From Mycobacterium kubicae (GTDB lineage Bacteria; Actinomycetota; Actinomycetes; Mycobacteriales; Mycobacteriaceae): a DNA stretch of 64,000 bases. A program made the position numbers and the translations under genes. This document shows, piece after piece, positions 7,874 through 17,704 of the stretch. The stretch is taken from contig NZ_CP065047.1 in assembly GCF_015689175.1 (NCBI RefSeq), forward strand, positions 3,100,001 to 3,164,000. Reading direction: 5' to 3'. Each line of letters starts with the position of its first letter. Position 1 is the stretch's first letter. Under the pieces are notes generated by a model, which made no database searches, was not told the origin of the DNA, and saw only the letters and a program-made list of their open reading frames with translations.

Positions 7874-8107
7874 ATGATTCACGCCGTGCGCCCGCCTAGT
7901 CAGAGCCGCCTCACCACCGACGATGCGCTGGTCTTCCTCAAACGGCTGTCAGAGCAAGCCAAGACCCCCATTGTCGGGGTATCGCGCAGGCTGGCCGGAC
8001 GGAACTCCGTGCACCCGGCGCCGAACGTGGCACCGCAGTGCCGGGCGCAGCTGAGCCAAGACATCGAACTTCGCCGTCAGATGATTCGGGAGGCCACGCG
8101 CTGTTGA
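7874..8107 (+). pseudogene. Internally deleted GAF-ANTAR paralogue (C-terminal remnant)
   Basis: A 77-codon frame (three codons longer from 7865) whose start and end both match the intact GAF-ANTAR gene at 12617-13420. MIHA aligns with the N-terminus (L/M)IDA. The C-terminal half shares DDA-x3-LKRLSE, VSRR-x-A, DI-x2-RRQMIR and ATRC with it. The whole GAF domain and the first ANTAR helix are missing, but the frame is kept, so this looks like an in-frame deletion of about 190 codons. It cannot fold as a complete ANTAR RNA-binding domain. A short translated product is possible (a weak AAAGGTGA lies upstream), but decay is more likely. Confidence 0.65.
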
Positions 8108-8149
8108 TCCGCCGCCGCCGATCGTTCGATCGCGAAGCGCAAGGATGAC

Positions 8150-8172
8150 TGCAAAGTTTGCATTATGTGCAA
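8150..8172 (+). promoter_or_regulatory. TetR operator-like site 1 (upstream of tetR)
   Basis: 23-bp element starting with the perfect palindrome TGCAAA-G-TTTGCA (8150-8162), with TGCA at positions 1, 10 and 19 of the element. A reverse-complement copy with the same three TGCA blocks lies at 8814-8836 in front of mmpS. It lies just before the TetR coding region. Confidence 0.65.
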
Positions 8173-8183
8173 CTATGGAGGTT

Positions 8184-8792
8184 ATGGCGAATCCCATGGG
8201 TCTTCGCGAGCGGCGACGGCGCCAGACCAGCGCCGATATCCGTGACGCCGCTGTACGCCTGGCCCGCGCACGCGGCTTCGATCGGGTGACCGTCGAGGAA
8301 ATCTGTGCTGACGCCGGAATATCGCCGCGCACGTTCTTCAACTATTTCCCGAACAAAGAGTCGGCGATCGCCTACGGCCCTTCAGATATCCCGCCCGAGT
8401 TGGTTGCCCAATTCGTGGCGGCTGGACCCGCCCCGTACTCGGTGGTCTTAGCCGAACTGATCACCTTGGCGGCACACCATCTGCGTGACGTGCCGCCGGC
8501 GCGCGACCAAGCCGAGGGAATGCTCGAACTGGCCAAGACAACCCCGGCGGTGTTGGCGGCGTTCCTGGCGGACCTAGAGCGGTTCCAGAACCATCTCACC
8601 GACATCGTCGCACGTCGCCAAGGCATGAATCCTGACGAAGAAATACCCGCGCTGATCTCTGCGTTGGCCCTGACGGCTGTCCGTTCCGGCATCGAGAGTT
8701 GGACCAGCGGCAACCCGAAGGACGAAGACGACACGCCCATGCCCTATGTTGAGCGCGCCGCCGCCATCGTTCACAGCATCTTCACGGAGTGA
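8184..8792 (+). CDS. TetR-family transcriptional regulator of mmpSL
   Basis: About 202 aa. The N-terminal TetR helix-turn-helix has the family pattern R-x3-T-x2-DIRDAAVRLARARGFDRVTVEEI, followed by AGISPRTFFNYFPNKE (about residues 12-55). The C-terminal part is a helical ligand/dimer domain. It precedes an MmpS-MmpL pair on the same strand, and matching 23-bp operator-like sites lie before this gene and before mmpS. It is therefore probably an autoregulated repressor of the transporter. Start is uncertain between ATG 8145, 8175 and 8184. 8184 is chosen as the candidate nearest the conserved domain that follows a GGAGG (8177-8181), though the spacing is short. Confidence 0.88.
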   Translation: MANPMGLRERRRRQTSADIRDAAVRLARARGFDRVTVEEICADAGISPRTFFNYFPNKESAIAYGPSDIPPELVAQFVAAGPAPYSVVLAELITLAAHHLRDVPPARDQAEGMLELAKTTPAVLAAFLADLERFQNHLTDIVARRQGMNPDEEIPALISALALTAVRSGIESWTSGNPKDEDDTPMPYVERAAAIVHSIFTE

Positions 8793-8813
8793 CCTAAAAC
8801 ACCGCGTCGAAAG

Positions 8814-8836
8814 TTGCATGATCTGCAAAATATGCA
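8814..8836 (-). promoter_or_regulatory. TetR operator-like site 2 (upstream of mmpS)
   Basis: Read on the minus strand, this 23-bp element has TGCA at positions 1, 10 and 19 and TTTGCA at 8-13, the same framework as the site at 8150-8172. It sits 21 bp after the tetR stop and about 210 bp before the mmpS start. Confidence 0.65.
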
Positions 8837-9045
8837 CATCATGTACTAGTGCTCGGGCGGCGGTACTGGGAGTCCCTTCCGCAGTGCCATATCTCTGCCT
8901 TCCCAGCGCCTGAGTGCACACCACAGCGTGGGCCCAAAAGTCCAGCGCACCAGCAGTACTCGCTTCTTGTACCCGCCCAGACCGGGCCAGCGGAGGACGC
9001 CGCCGGCCGCACCAGCGCTGCGTGATGACGGAAGGAATCACCTAG

Positions 9046-9480
9046 GTGCAGATTTCGAGAGTTGTGCGCAACGCCTGGTTGCCGCTGCTGATCGTCGCCG
9101 TCGTGGTGGTCGGCGGCTTCGCCGTGGCCAGGGTTAAGTCGTTCTACGGCGCCGACAATGCCGACGCCTACGTCAGCACGAAGATCGATGACTCCAAGCC
9201 GTTCAAGCCCAAAGTCGTCAAGTACGAGATCTTCGGCTCGGCGGCGCGCGCCAACGTGAATTACTTGGATCTCAGCGCCGAGCACCAACGGGTGGACGGC
9301 GCTTCCCTGCCCTGGTCGCTGACCCTGAGTACCACCGCGCCCTCGGTCTTTCCGAATATCTCCGCGCAGAGCGACGGTAATTCCCTCGGTTGTCGCATCA
9401 CCGTCGACGACGAAGTCAAAGCCGAGAACCTGACCAACGGCGTGCACGCCCTGACCTTCTGCTTGGTGAAATCAGCATGA
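9046..9480 (+). CDS. MmpS-family transport accessory protein
   Basis: 144-aa MmpS protein. A single N-terminal membrane helix (about residues 10-30, [17 protein letters not shown]) anchors a soluble beta-sandwich domain carrying the family pattern [21 protein letters not shown] and CRITVDDEV. MmpS proteins act with their cognate MmpL in lipid, siderophore or drug export across the mycobacterial envelope. The GTG 9046 start follows a GGAAGGAA-type ribosome site. Its TGA stop overlaps the ATG of mmpL by 4 bp (ATGA), so translation is coupled. Confidence 0.92.
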   Translation: MQISRVVRNAWLPLLIVAVVVVGGFAVARVKSFYGADNADAYVSTKIDDSKPFKPKVVKYEIFGSAARANVNYLDLSAEHQRVDGASLPWSLTLSTTAPSVFPNISAQSDGNSLGCRITVDDEVKAENLTNGVHALTFCLVKSA

Positions 9481-12398
9481 GCACGACTTCTCACGACACG
9501 CAGGACGACGCGCGAACAAACCCCATCCCCGTCGCGAAGCACGCTGCGCGCTCGGGCATTCCACACTTTGTCCGCAAGTTCGCCGTACCGATCATCCTGG
9601 GCTGGATAGCGCTCATCGCGGTGCTCAACGTTGCCGTTCCGCAGCTGGACGAGGTCGGCAAGATGCGTTCGGTTTCCATGAGCCCCGACGACGCGCAATC
9701 GGTGATCGCGACCAAACGCGTGGGCGAGGTGTTCAAGGAATACAAGTCCAACAGCTCGGTGATGATCGTGTTGGAGGGCCAGAATCCGCTCGGCGCCGAG
9801 GCCCATGCCTTCTACGACCAGATGGTCAGGAAGCTGAACGCCGACACCAAACACGTTGAGCACGTGCAGGATTTCTGGAGCGATCCGCTAACCGGGTCGG
9901 GTGCGCAGAGCAACGACGGCAAAGCTGCGTACGTGCAGGTCTACCTCTCCGGTAACCAGGGCGAGGCGCTGGCCAACGAGTCCGTCGAGGCCGTCCAACA
10001 AATCGTCAAAAGCGTGCCGGCGCCCTACGGGGTGAAGGCCTACGTCACCGGCCCCGCGGCACTGTCGGCAGACCAGAACATCGCGGGCGACCGCAGCCTG
10101 CAAGTGATCGAAACGGTCACCTTTGCAGTGATTATCGCGATGCTGCTGTTGGTCTACCGATCAATAGTCACGGTGCTGCTCACGCTGGCAATGGTGGTGT
10201 TCGAGCTGGCCGCCGCCCGCGGTGTCGTCGCCTTCCTCGGCTACCACGAGATCATCAAGCTCTCGACATTCGCCACCAACCTGTTGGTCACGCTGGCCAT
10301 CGCGGCCGCCACCGACTACGCCATCTTCCTCATTGGCCGATATCAGGAAGCCCGGGCTGTCGGGGAATCTCGAGAAGACGCCTACTACACCATGTTTGGC
10401 GGCACCGCTCACGTGGTGCTGGGGTCCGGCCTGACCATCGCCGGAGCGACGTTCTGCCTGCACTTCACCAACCTGCCGTATTTCCAAACACTGGGTATCC
10501 CGCTTGCCATCGGCATGGTGGTTGTCGTACTGGCGGCGCTGACGCTGGGGCCCGCGGTGATTGCGGTGGCATCCAGATTCCGTCAAACACTCGAACCCAA
10601 GCGCACGCAGCGCATCCGCGGGTGGCGCAAGGTCGGCGCTGCAGTTGTCCGCTGGCCGGGCCCGATCCTCGTCGTGACCATCGGCATCGCGCTGGTCGGC
10701 TTGCTCACCTTGCCGGGGTACCGCACCAACTACAACGACCGCAACTACCTGCCCGCCGACCTACCGGCGAACGCGGGTTATGCGGCCGCGGACAGACACT
10801 TCTCGAAGGCTCGGATGAACCCCGAGATGCTGATGATCGAAAGTGACCACGACCTGCGGAACTCGGCGGACTTCCTGGTGATCGACAAGATCGCCAAACA
10901 GATCTTCCGGGTGCCCGGGATCAGCCGGGTCCAAGCGATTACCCGCCCTCAGGGCACCCCGATCGAGCACACCTCGATCCCGTTCCAGATCAGCATGCAA
11001 GGCGTCTCCCAGCAGATGACCCAGAAGTATCAAGAAGACCAGATGGCCGACATGCTGCATCAGGCCGACGACATGCAGACGACGATCGACAGCATGGTCG
11101 AGATGCAGAGCATCACCTCCCAGATGGCCGGCGACATGCACCTGATGGTCACCAAGATGAAGTCGATGACGATCGATATTGCCGAATTGCGGGATCACAT
11201 GGCCGATTTCGAAGACTTCTTCCGTCCCATCCGCAGCTACTTCTACTGGGAGAAGCACTGCTTCGACATCCCGGTGTGCTGGTCGCTGCGGTCGGTCTTC
11301 GACGCGTTGGACGGCATCGACACGATGACCGACGACATCCAGACTCTGATCCCTGTCATGGAGCACCTCGACACGCTGATGCCGCGGATGACCGCGCTGA
11401 TGCCCGAGATGATCCAGAACATGAAGAACATGAAAACCACGATGCTGACCATGTATTCGACCCAGAAGGGAATGCTGGATCAGCAACGTGAGGCCCAGCA
11501 GAACTCCTCGGCCATGGGCAAGGCATTCGACGCTTCCAAGAACGACGACTCGTTCTACCTGCCACCGGAGACGTTCAACAACCCCGAGTTCAAGCGCGGG
11601 ATGAAGAACTTCATCTCCCCCGACGGCCACGCGGTGCGTTTCATCATCAGCCATGACGGCGATCCGATGACGCCAGAAGGCATCGCACACATCGAAGCCA
11701 TCAAGAAGGCCACATACGAGGCCCTCAAAGGCACGCCGCTGGAGGGCTCCAAGATCTACCTCGGCGGGACCGCAGCCACCTTCAAGGACATGCAGGACGG
11801 CAGCAACTACGACCTGTTGATCGCCGGCATCGCATCCATGTGCCTGATCTTCATCATCATGCTGATCATCACGCGCAGCGTCGTGGCCTCGGCGGTCATC
11901 GTCGGCACGGTATTGCTATCGCTCGGAGCATCTTTCGGGCTGTCGGTGCTGATCTGGCAGCACCTGATGGGCATCGAACTGCACTGGATGGTGCTGGCGA
12001 TGTCGGTGATCATCCTGCTCGCCGTCGGCGCCGACTACAACTTGCTCCTGGTGTCCCGGTTCAAAGAAGAAATCCACGCCGGCTTGAACACCGGCATCAT
12101 TCGCTCCATGGGTGGCACCGGGTCGGTGGTCACGTCAGCCGGCTTGGTGTTCGCCTTCACCATGATGACCATGGCGGTCAGCGAGTTGACCGTCATCGGT
12201 CAGGTCGGCACCACGATCGGGCTTGGCTTGTTGTTCGACACGCTGATCGTGCGGTCGCTCATGACGCCGTCCATCGCGGCACTGCTGGGCAAGTGGTTCT
12301 GGTGGCCGCAACGAGTTCGCCAGCGCCCGAAGCCCTCACCGTGGCCGGACCCGACCAAGGAGCCGACCAAAGCGGACCAATCGTTGGTGACCACCTGA
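9477..12398 (+). CDS. MmpL-family RND transporter (MmpL4/5-like)
   Basis: 973-aa RND superfamily transporter of the inner membrane. One hydrophobic helix precedes the first periplasmic domain. Two blocks of membrane helices follow, at about residues 200-410 and 770-950, each with the MMPL signature ([18 protein letters not shown] and [17 protein letters not shown]). A Met/Asp-rich coiled-coil insert (about residues 515-680) with a CFDIPVCW disulfide-like pair marks the MmpL4/5 branch. The relatives export siderophores and drugs. The cargo here is not known. The start ATG 9477 overlaps mmpS; the in-frame upstream ATG 9390 lies inside mmpS and is rejected. Confidence 0.93.
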   Translation: MSTTSHDTQDDARTNPIPVAKHAARSGIPHFVRKFAVPIILGWIALIAVLNVAVPQLDEVGKMRSVSMSPDDAQSVIATKRVGEVFKEYKSNSSVMIVLEGQNPLGAEAHAFYDQMVRKLNADTKHVEHVQDFWSDPLTGSGAQSNDGKAAYVQVYLSGNQGEALANESVEAVQQIVKSVPAPYGVKAYVTGPAALSADQNIAGDRSLQVIETVTFAVIIAMLLLVYRSIVTVLLTLAMVVFELAAARGVVAFLGYHEIIKLSTFATNLLVTLAIAAATDYAIFLIGRYQEARAVGESREDAYYTMFGGTAHVVLGSGLTIAGATFCLHFTNLPYFQTLGIPLAIGMVVVVLAALTLGPAVIAVASRFRQTLEPKRTQRIRGWRKVGAAVVRWPGPILVVTIGIALVGLLTLPGYRTNYNDRNYLPADLPANAGYAAADRHFSKARMNPEMLMIESDHDLRNSADFLVIDKIAKQIFRVPGISRVQAITRPQGTPIEHTSIPFQISMQGVSQQMTQKYQEDQMADMLHQADDMQTTIDSMVEMQSITSQMAGDMHLMVTKMKSMTIDIAELRDHMADFEDFFRPIRSYFYWEKHCFDIPVCWSLRSVFDALDGIDTMTDDIQTLIPVMEHLDTLMPRMTALMPEMIQNMKNMKTTMLTMYSTQKGMLDQQREAQQNSSAMGKAFDASKNDDSFYLPPETFNNPEFKRGMKNFISPDGHAVRFIISHDGDPMTPEGIAHIEAIKKATYEALKGTPLEGSKIYLGGTAATFKDMQDGSNYDLLIAGIASMCLIFIIMLIITRSVVASAVIVGTVLLSLGASFGLSVLIWQHLMGIELHWMVLAMSVIILLAVGADYNLLLVSRFKEEIHAGLNTGIIRSMGGTGSVVTSAGLVFAFTMMTMAVSELTVIGQVGTTIGLGLLFDTLIVRSLMTPSIAALLGKWFWWPQRVRQRPKPSPWPDPTKEPTKADQSLVTT

Positions 12399-12460
12399 GA
12401 GTGATCCCCCGCATCCGTTAGTTTGGCTCGGCTTTCGCCGGGTACTGGGCTGGGGATCGG

Positions 12461-12477
12461 GCGTTCAGACTCAGCGC
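12461..12477 (+). promoter_or_regulatory. Shared upstream motif of the ANTAR paralogues, copy 2
   Basis: GCGTTCAGACTCAGCGC, one base different from 7701-7717, and 139 bp before the GAF-ANTAR start. A looser relative (GCGTTGAG then CAGCGC, 31012-31029) precedes the PAS-ANTAR gene. Confidence 0.4.
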
Positions 12478-12616
12478 TTCGCGACTCCCCCGCGTTCCCG
12501 ACGAGTTCTGACCTCCCGCATAGTTCGGCATTGTCGCCTTGAGAGTGCGGGTGCGCTTGGCGTTTCCGGCGCTGTCAGATCGTCGCTCAACGCCATCAAT
12601 GAGCAGGAGACGACCA

Positions 12617-13420
12617 TTGATCGACGCCCGCGGCACCACTACTCACCTGCAGATCGCCGAGCAAACCCGTGCCATCTGTGAGCGCCACCCCGACGACGTC
12701 AGCGCCATCGTGCACGAGCTTGCCGGCACCGCCGTGCCGAGCATTCCCGGCGCCCAATACGCCAGCATCACCGTCGTTCGCCGGCGCGGTCAGCTGCAGA
12801 CAACCGGCGACGCCGGGGCCTATCCAACACTGCTGCACATCGCGCAGATCCGGCACCGGCAAGGCCCGTGCGTGGACGCCGCTCGTAGCCGCAGCGTCGT
12901 GCACGCCGACGACCTCACTTCCGACAGGCGGTGGCCGCTCTACCGGCGTGACGCCGTGGAGATGACGCCGATACGGTCGCTGTTGGCCGTGCCGTTGATT
13001 TCCGACCAATTGATGCTGGGCCTTCTCAACCTGTTTGCTGACCAGCCAGGGGCTTTCAGCACTGACGCCGTGGACATCGCCCGCTTCTACGCCATTCAGG
13101 CGGCGCTAGCGTGGGCCACCGCACGCACGAAGGAACAGTTCCGCCGCGCTCTTGGCTCCCGCGACGTCATCGGCCAGGCCAAAGGCATCTTGATGGAACG
13201 CTACGACGTCACCGCCGATGATGCCTTCGCTCTCCTCAAGCGACTATCCGAGGAATCGAAGATCCCAGTCGCCGAAGTATCGCGCCGGATGGCCAGCAAG
13301 CAACACGGACCGCACACCGTCGCACCCGCGCACACGACGGCAGGTTCGCCTCGCCTGGCGCATCTCGGGCGCGACATCGCGGAGCGACGTCAAATGATCC
13401 GCGACGCCACCCGTTGCTGA
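12617..13420 (+). CDS. GAF-ANTAR domain regulator
   Basis: About 267 aa. A GAF domain (about residues 15-165; SITVVRRRGQLQT, GPCVDAA, SLLAVPL, FADQPGAFS) precedes an ANTAR domain (about 175-230; RDVIGQAKGILMERY, DDAFALLKRLSEESK, VAEVSRRM). ANTAR domains bind paired hairpins in nascent RNA and act as antiterminators; GAF supplies signal sensing. TTG 12617 is preferred over ATG 12599 and 12539 because AGGAGA at 12604-12609 is correctly placed only for it. The gutted copy upstream of tetR also begins at the matching codon. Its location directly after mmpL suggests a role near that cluster, but this is inference. Confidence 0.88.
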   Translation: MIDARGTTTHLQIAEQTRAICERHPDDVSAIVHELAGTAVPSIPGAQYASITVVRRRGQLQTTGDAGAYPTLLHIAQIRHRQGPCVDAARSRSVVHADDLTSDRRWPLYRRDAVEMTPIRSLLAVPLISDQLMLGLLNLFADQPGAFSTDAVDIARFYAIQAALAWATARTKEQFRRALGSRDVIGQAKGILMERYDVTADDAFALLKRLSEESKIPVAEVSRRMASKQHGPHTVAPAHTTAGSPRLAHLGRDIAERRQMIRDATRC

Positions 13421-13436
13421 ACTCCCAGAGGTCGGG

Positions 13437-14303
13437 TCAATTCAGGACATCGAGGATCGCCGCGGCCGAGGTTATCGGCTTATCCCCGTTTCCCTCGTCG
13501 TGCAACAGCATGCGAACTCCGACCCGTCCGGCGCCGCCGGCATGGGCGGTGCCTTCAACCCGGAACGGGCCGGTCTTGCCGCGTGCCATAAACATCACGT
13601 GCCAATTGATGACCTGCAATTTTCTGGTCCCGGCCAGATCGGCGGCAAGGTCGGTCGCCGCGGTCTCGAGGACCACGTGTTGCGGGCCGATGTGCAATGC
13701 CGCATCAGGGGACGCGAATTCGACGCTTAGTGGGGGCAGCACCCAATGCCCGTCGGCTCGCTTGGCGGCGCCAAAGGCCGCCCATAGTGGCGGCAACTCG
13801 GGCGAGTCCTCGATCACCAGTTCCGTGCCGGCAACGTCCATCCGGTCCAACCCACCGGGCGGAACGCCGATGATGGCGCCCTGGCCCTCGTTGAACGCGA
13901 TCACCCGGTCCGGATTGTCAGCGTCCACGATCTTGCATCGCCCGTAGCCCATGGTGCGGCCCTGATGCACGATGCCCGAGTCGACGATCGCAATCCTGCT
14001 GACGTCATGGCCTGGGTCGATGATCTGCACCGAGGCGATCACGGGATTCGGCACCGCGACCATGTCGGTCTGACATCCTTCGGGCGACGAAATAGCAAGA
14101 GGCGCAACCATGAGGCCGCCAGCCTCGTTGCGCATATCGCGGCGGATGACGACGGTGTCGTCGGCGTCCCCCAGGTTCATCGACGAATGCTTACGTCCGA
14201 TGTACCGGTAACTGAGTAGGCCGGTCCAACGTCGATACAACTCGTCGCGGTACGCCGCGGAGTCGTTGGTCAGCTCCCGGATGTCTCGCAGCTCGTCGCC
14301 CAC
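13437..14303 (-). CDS. Hotdog-fold (PaaI-like) protein
   Basis: 288-aa protein. The first half contains a PaaI/hotdog-type pattern (ASVQIIDPGHDVSRIAI, VHQGRTMGYGRCKIVDAD, RVIAFNEGQGAIIG, about residues 88-150), as in acyl-CoA thioesterases. The second half could be a second, diverged hotdog unit ending with a marR-like string of small residues but no further motif. Likely acts on acyl thioesters; the catalytic residue is not certain. It lies 10 bp after the TPR gene in a minus-strand run with an esterase and a crotonase, supporting a role in acyl-chain metabolism. Confidence 0.6.
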   Translation of the reverse strand: MGDELRDIRELTNDSAAYRDELYRRWTGLLSYRYIGRKHSSMNLGDADDTVVIRRDMRNEAGGLMVAPLAISSPEGCQTDMVAVPNPVIASVQIIDPGHDVSRIAIVDSGIVHQGRTMGYGRCKIVDADNPDRVIAFNEGQGAIIGVPPGGLDRMDVAGTELVIEDSPELPPLWAAFGAAKRADGHWVLPPLSVEFASPDAALHIGPQHVVLETAATDLAADLAGTRKLQVINWHVMFMARGKTGPFRVEGTAHAGGAGRVGVRMLLHDEGNGDKPITSAAAILDVLN

Positions 14304-14313
14304 TCAAACCAAG

Positions 14314-15987
14314 CTACGCGCCGGCCGCCACCTCGAGCCGGCATGCACATGAGGCGCGGACGGGCACGTCAGCACGGGCCGCGGTGAGCGCCAGTTGCTG
14401 CCCGATGATCACCGCTTCCTCGGTGCGGCCCAGCCGTCGTAGGCATTCGTGATACCCGTGCAGGCTCCACACGTTCCCAGGATGTTGACAAGCCCGGGCC
14501 AGTGTCGGGTCCAAACCGAGATCCGCGGCATATACCTCGGCCGCCTCGTGCACGTGGCCCTGCTCCAGCAGCAGCGCGCCATACGCATGGCGGGTGGGCT
14601 GCATCCAGCCCCAGGGCTCGTCATAAGGCAACCCGTCGTCAAGCTCTACCGCGCGTCTCAGGTGACCGAACGCCTCGGCGAATGAGCCTGCACGATAATC
14701 GATCTCGCCGTCCAGCATGGCCGCGGCGACCGCGAGGATGTCGCGGCTGCTGTTGTTGAACAAGTATCGCGAGTCCGGTATCCGGTCGTAAGCCTCGCCG
14801 AACGCATCCCGCTCGGCGCGCGCCTGCGCGAGCTGACCGGTGGCCGCCAACGCGATGCCGCGTCCGTAGTGGATCGTCGCCGCGGTGGTGCAGTACAAGT
14901 CCAGATCCCGTGGCAACGGTTGCGCGATCAACTCGTCCCAGCGGCCGAACCGCACCAACACGTGGGTGCGCAGCGGCACAAACGATTCGAGCCAGTCCGC
15001 CATCGGTGGTGATTCGATTGACAACAGCTCGTCGGTCAGCTGGCCGGCGAGTTCCTCGGCGGCCTGCAACGCGACCTGGGATTGCCCTTGAAACATTGCC
15101 GAATACACAATGAAGTGCAAGTCATGCGCCCGGTACAGCGAGTAGAAATTAAGCGGGCCCGCCCGGTCGACGAACCGCCGATCCGCTTGTACCGCAGCTT
15201 GATTCGCCGCGACCGCACTGCGGTAGTCCCCGCACAGCACGTCGATGTGGCTCGGCATGTGCTCAAGGTGCCCGGCGTCGGGCACCATGCCCCGCAACAA
15301 GTCTGCGGCCGGCAACGCGATCTCGGGCGTTACCGACATCTCCATGGCGTGGATATACAAATGCAGGATCCCGGGATGGGCACGGCCCGCAGGCCCGGCC
15401 AGCGCCTCCTCGAGAATCCGCTTGGCCTGCATCACCCGCGAGCCCGCCGCCGGTTGGCCCGTGGTGGTATCCCACAGCGCCCACGCGGTGACATTGACCA
15501 GTGCGTCGGCGGCCAGTGCCTGCACGTCGACGTCGCAGGGATGTTCAGCCGAGAGCACCGTCATCGCGTCGGCGTAGGCCGCTTGACCAGCCCGTAAAGC
15601 ATCGGTGTCATCCGGATCATGAGTGGGGAATCGGGCCCGAAGGGCTGTGATCATCCCACGCTCGACTGGGTTGGCCCGCCCCTGCTCGGCCAGGTCGAGT
15701 TCGGCGTGAGCTCGCGCCAGTGATGCGGAAAGGTCGACCGGATCGAACGCCTCCCACGCTTTGTTGTAGTTGGGTCCAACCGAATAAGCGATTCCCCAAT
15801 GCGCTACGGCGAGTTCGGAATCCGCCTGCAACGCCCGCTCAAAGCAACGGACCGCTTCTTCATGGTTGAAGGCGTAGGCCCACACCATGCCGCGGTCGAA
15901 CCACAGTTGTGCGGTGCTGGAATCGGTTTCGACCGGACGGTGATAGGAACCGAGGTCGAAATACTGATCGTCGGCAGCCAGAGTCAT
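14314..15987 (-). CDS. Tetratricopeptide-repeat protein
   Basis: 557-aa cytoplasmic protein without a signal or membrane segment. The N-terminus has a clear TPR unit (WFDRGMVWAYAFNHEEAVRCFERALQADSELAVAHWGIAYS, in shorter pieces about residues 28-70). Further helical repeats run to a C-terminal unit near 475-540. Two His-rich stretches (HLYIHAMEM and HLEHMPSHIDV) in the middle are conserved-looking and could bind a ligand or metal. TPR proteins are scaffolds, and the partner is unknown. The start overlaps the stop of the esterase gene by 4 bp, so expression is coupled. Confidence 0.8.
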   Translation of the reverse strand: MTLAADDQYFDLGSYHRPVETDSSTAQLWFDRGMVWAYAFNHEEAVRCFERALQADSELAVAHWGIAYSVGPNYNKAWEAFDPVDLSASLARAHAELDLAEQGRANPVERGMITALRARFPTHDPDDTDALRAGQAAYADAMTVLSAEHPCDVDVQALAADALVNVTAWALWDTTTGQPAAGSRVMQAKRILEEALAGPAGRAHPGILHLYIHAMEMSVTPEIALPAADLLRGMVPDAGHLEHMPSHIDVLCGDYRSAVAANQAAVQADRRFVDRAGPLNFYSLYRAHDLHFIVYSAMFQGQSQVALQAAEELAGQLTDELLSIESPPMADWLESFVPLRTHVLVRFGRWDELIAQPLPRDLDLYCTTAATIHYGRGIALAATGQLAQARAERDAFGEAYDRIPDSRYLFNNSSRDILAVAAAMLDGEIDYRAGSFAEAFGHLRRAVELDDGLPYDEPWGWMQPTRHAYGALLLEQGHVHEAAEVYAADLGLDPTLARACQHPGNVWSLHGYHECLRRLGRTEEAVIIGQQLALTAARADVPVRASCACRLEVAAGA

Positions 15988-16874
15988 ACCTTCAGCTCCT
16001 CGACGATGACAGCTCGCGCGGCGCGGCCTTCCGGGGTGGGCATGAGTGGATACACATGCAACAGCCCCGGTTCTTCGTGGAATTCGACGCTGACGCCTGC
16101 GGCGCGGGTCTGTTCAGCAAGCACGTGTGCGTCGGGGTTGAGAAGATCGCGGGTACCGGTGAAGATGGTCAGCGGCCCGAGTCCGGCCAGGTCGGCGGCC
16201 AGCGGAGCGACCCGGAGATCGGTCAACGGCAGATCTGCCCGCCATCGCTCGGCGAACACCCGTAGCGCATCTCGTCCCAGCCATGGATCGGTAGGCTCAA
16301 CCGCCGCGATGTCGGGGTTGCTGAGCGACAGGTCGACCACCGGCGAAATGAGGATCGTCCGTGGCAGCACCGCCCCATGGTCGTCACGCAACAGCAACGC
16401 TGCGGACAAGGCGATCTGACCGCCTGCGGAATCCCCCGTCAAGCACACCGGGCCGCCGCCGGACACCTGGTCGGCCACCAGGTCGACGACGGCCGGCACC
16501 ACTTGCGCGGCCGTGGCGAACGGCACCAACGGATATATCGGGACAATGACCGTTGCCTGCGCTTCGGCGGCGATCTGAGCAACCAAATGCCAATGCTGCG
16601 GGGTGATTTCATTGACCCAGGCGCCGCCGTGCAGATAGACGACTGCGCGCCGCGGCGAAGCGGTTCTCGGCGTCAAGGTGTAGATCGGCCAGCTCCCGCG
16701 GCGCTGCACCGCAACGGCCACGTCGGTTCGCAGCTTGGCCGGCGGGCCATACGGTTGTGGGCGCAAGGCACGTTGGTCGATATGCTCCTGTGCGCTTTGT
16801 GCGTTCTGGTACGCGCGCGTGCGGCCGGTGAACCGCAGAAGTACGGGCAGCGCCCGGCTCGCCCAACTGGTCAA
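15984..16874 (-). CDS. HSL-family alpha/beta-hydrolase esterase
   Basis: 296-aa hormone-sensitive-lipase-type (family IV) esterase. The oxyanion motif is HGGAW (near residue 81), the nucleophile motif GDSAGG (near 146), the acid probably the aspartate in GTRDLLNPDAH (near 240), and the base the histidine in LLHVYPLMP (near 275). Predicted to cleave short- to medium-chain esters. No secretion signal. It is embedded between a crotonase gene (2 bp upstream) and a TPR gene (4-bp overlap), so it is part of one operon. Confidence 0.88.
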   Translation of the reverse strand: MTSWASRALPVLLRFTGRTRAYQNAQSAQEHIDQRALRPQPYGPPAKLRTDVAVAVQRRGSWPIYTLTPRTASPRRAVVYLHGGAWVNEITPQHWHLVAQIAAEAQATVIVPIYPLVPFATAAQVVPAVVDLVADQVSGGGPVCLTGDSAGGQIALSAALLLRDDHGAVLPRTILISPVVDLSLSNPDIAAVEPTDPWLGRDALRVFAERWRADLPLTDLRVAPLAADLAGLGPLTIFTGTRDLLNPDAHVLAEQTRAAGVSVEFHEEPGLLHVYPLMPTPEGRAARAVIVEELKV

Positions 16875-16876
16875 CG

Positions 16877-17704
16877 TTAGTCCTCATTGTTCATGTCGGG
16901 CAATGGTTCCCATTGCGCAGACACCGACATCTGCCAGCGGGGACTGCGGCGCTGCAGGAACGCCTCAACGCCCTCGCGCGCATCCACGCTGCCCATCACC
17001 CGATGATGCAGTCGCGTCTCCAGGTCGGCAACCTGCCGGGGTGTGTACCCGCCAATCACGCTGTCCCACAACAGCCGCTTGCTCAGGGCAGCTGACATCG
17101 GTGCCACGTTGACGGCGATATCGTGGGCGACCGCCATTGCGGTATCCAGCACTTCGGGTGCGGGTACGGCACGGCTGGCGATGCCCAGCGTCGCCGCCTC
17201 GGCCCCGTCGAATGTCCGCCCGGTCAGCAGCACGTCCGCGGCCACCGCCACCCCGACCAGGTGCGGCAACGTCCAATGCGCCATGCAGTCTGCGATGACT
17301 CCGCGCCGAGGCTGGGCAATGGCCAGTTTGGCGTCGACGGCCACGATTCTGATGTCGGCTTGCAAGGCGATGGTCATGCCAATGCCGATGGCATGGCCGT
17401 TGACGGCGGCAATGACCGGCTTGCGCAAGTCGAACGCGGCCGGGTCCGTCGGCGACGCGGTGAACGTCGCATCGGCCGACGGCGCGTCGAATGGGTTGGT
17501 CTTGGTCGAGAAGTCCGCCCCCACGCAGAACGTGTCCCCTGCCCCGGTGAGCACGATCGCGCGCACGGCATCGTCGTCGTCACACTGCCGATAGGCGTCG
17601 TTGAGCAGGGCACCCATTCGCGCGGTATAGGCATTGCGCCGTTCGGGTCGGTTGAGGGTCAGCATGGCGACTCCGTCGGCAATCGCGACGGTGACCTCAG
17701 CCAT
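16877..17704 (-). CDS. Enoyl-CoA hydratase/isomerase (crotonase family)
   Basis: 275-aa crotonase. It has the N-terminal NRPERRNAYT pattern, the oxyanion segment FCVGADFST and the second oxyanion segment AVNGHAIGIGMTIALQAD. The usual catalytic-glutamate region (normally PE-x-GG/S) here reads RRGVIADCMAHW, so the standard hydratase glutamates are not both obvious and another crotonase reaction is possible. It is the first gene of a four-gene minus-strand run and is divergent from the flavoprotein gene at 17805. Confidence 0.85.
   Translation of the reverse strand: MAEVTVAIADGVAMLTLNRPERRNAYTARMGALLNDAYRQCDDDDAVRAIVLTGAGDTFCVGADFSTKTNPFDAPSADATFTASPTDPAAFDLRKPVIAAVNGHAIGIGMTIALQADIRIVAVDAKLAIAQPRRGVIADCMAHWTLPHLVGVAVAADVLLTGRTFDGAEAATLGIASRAVPAPEVLDTAMAVAHDIAVNVAPMSAALSKRLLWDSVIGGYTPRQVADLETRLHHRVMGSVDAREGVEAFLQRRSPRWQMSVSAQWEPLPDMNNED

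Noticed and set aside
9390..9476. Earlier ATG for mmpL at 9390
   Set aside because: It lies inside mmpS in another frame, and the ATGA overlap at 9477 is the usual coupling of mmpS and mmpL.
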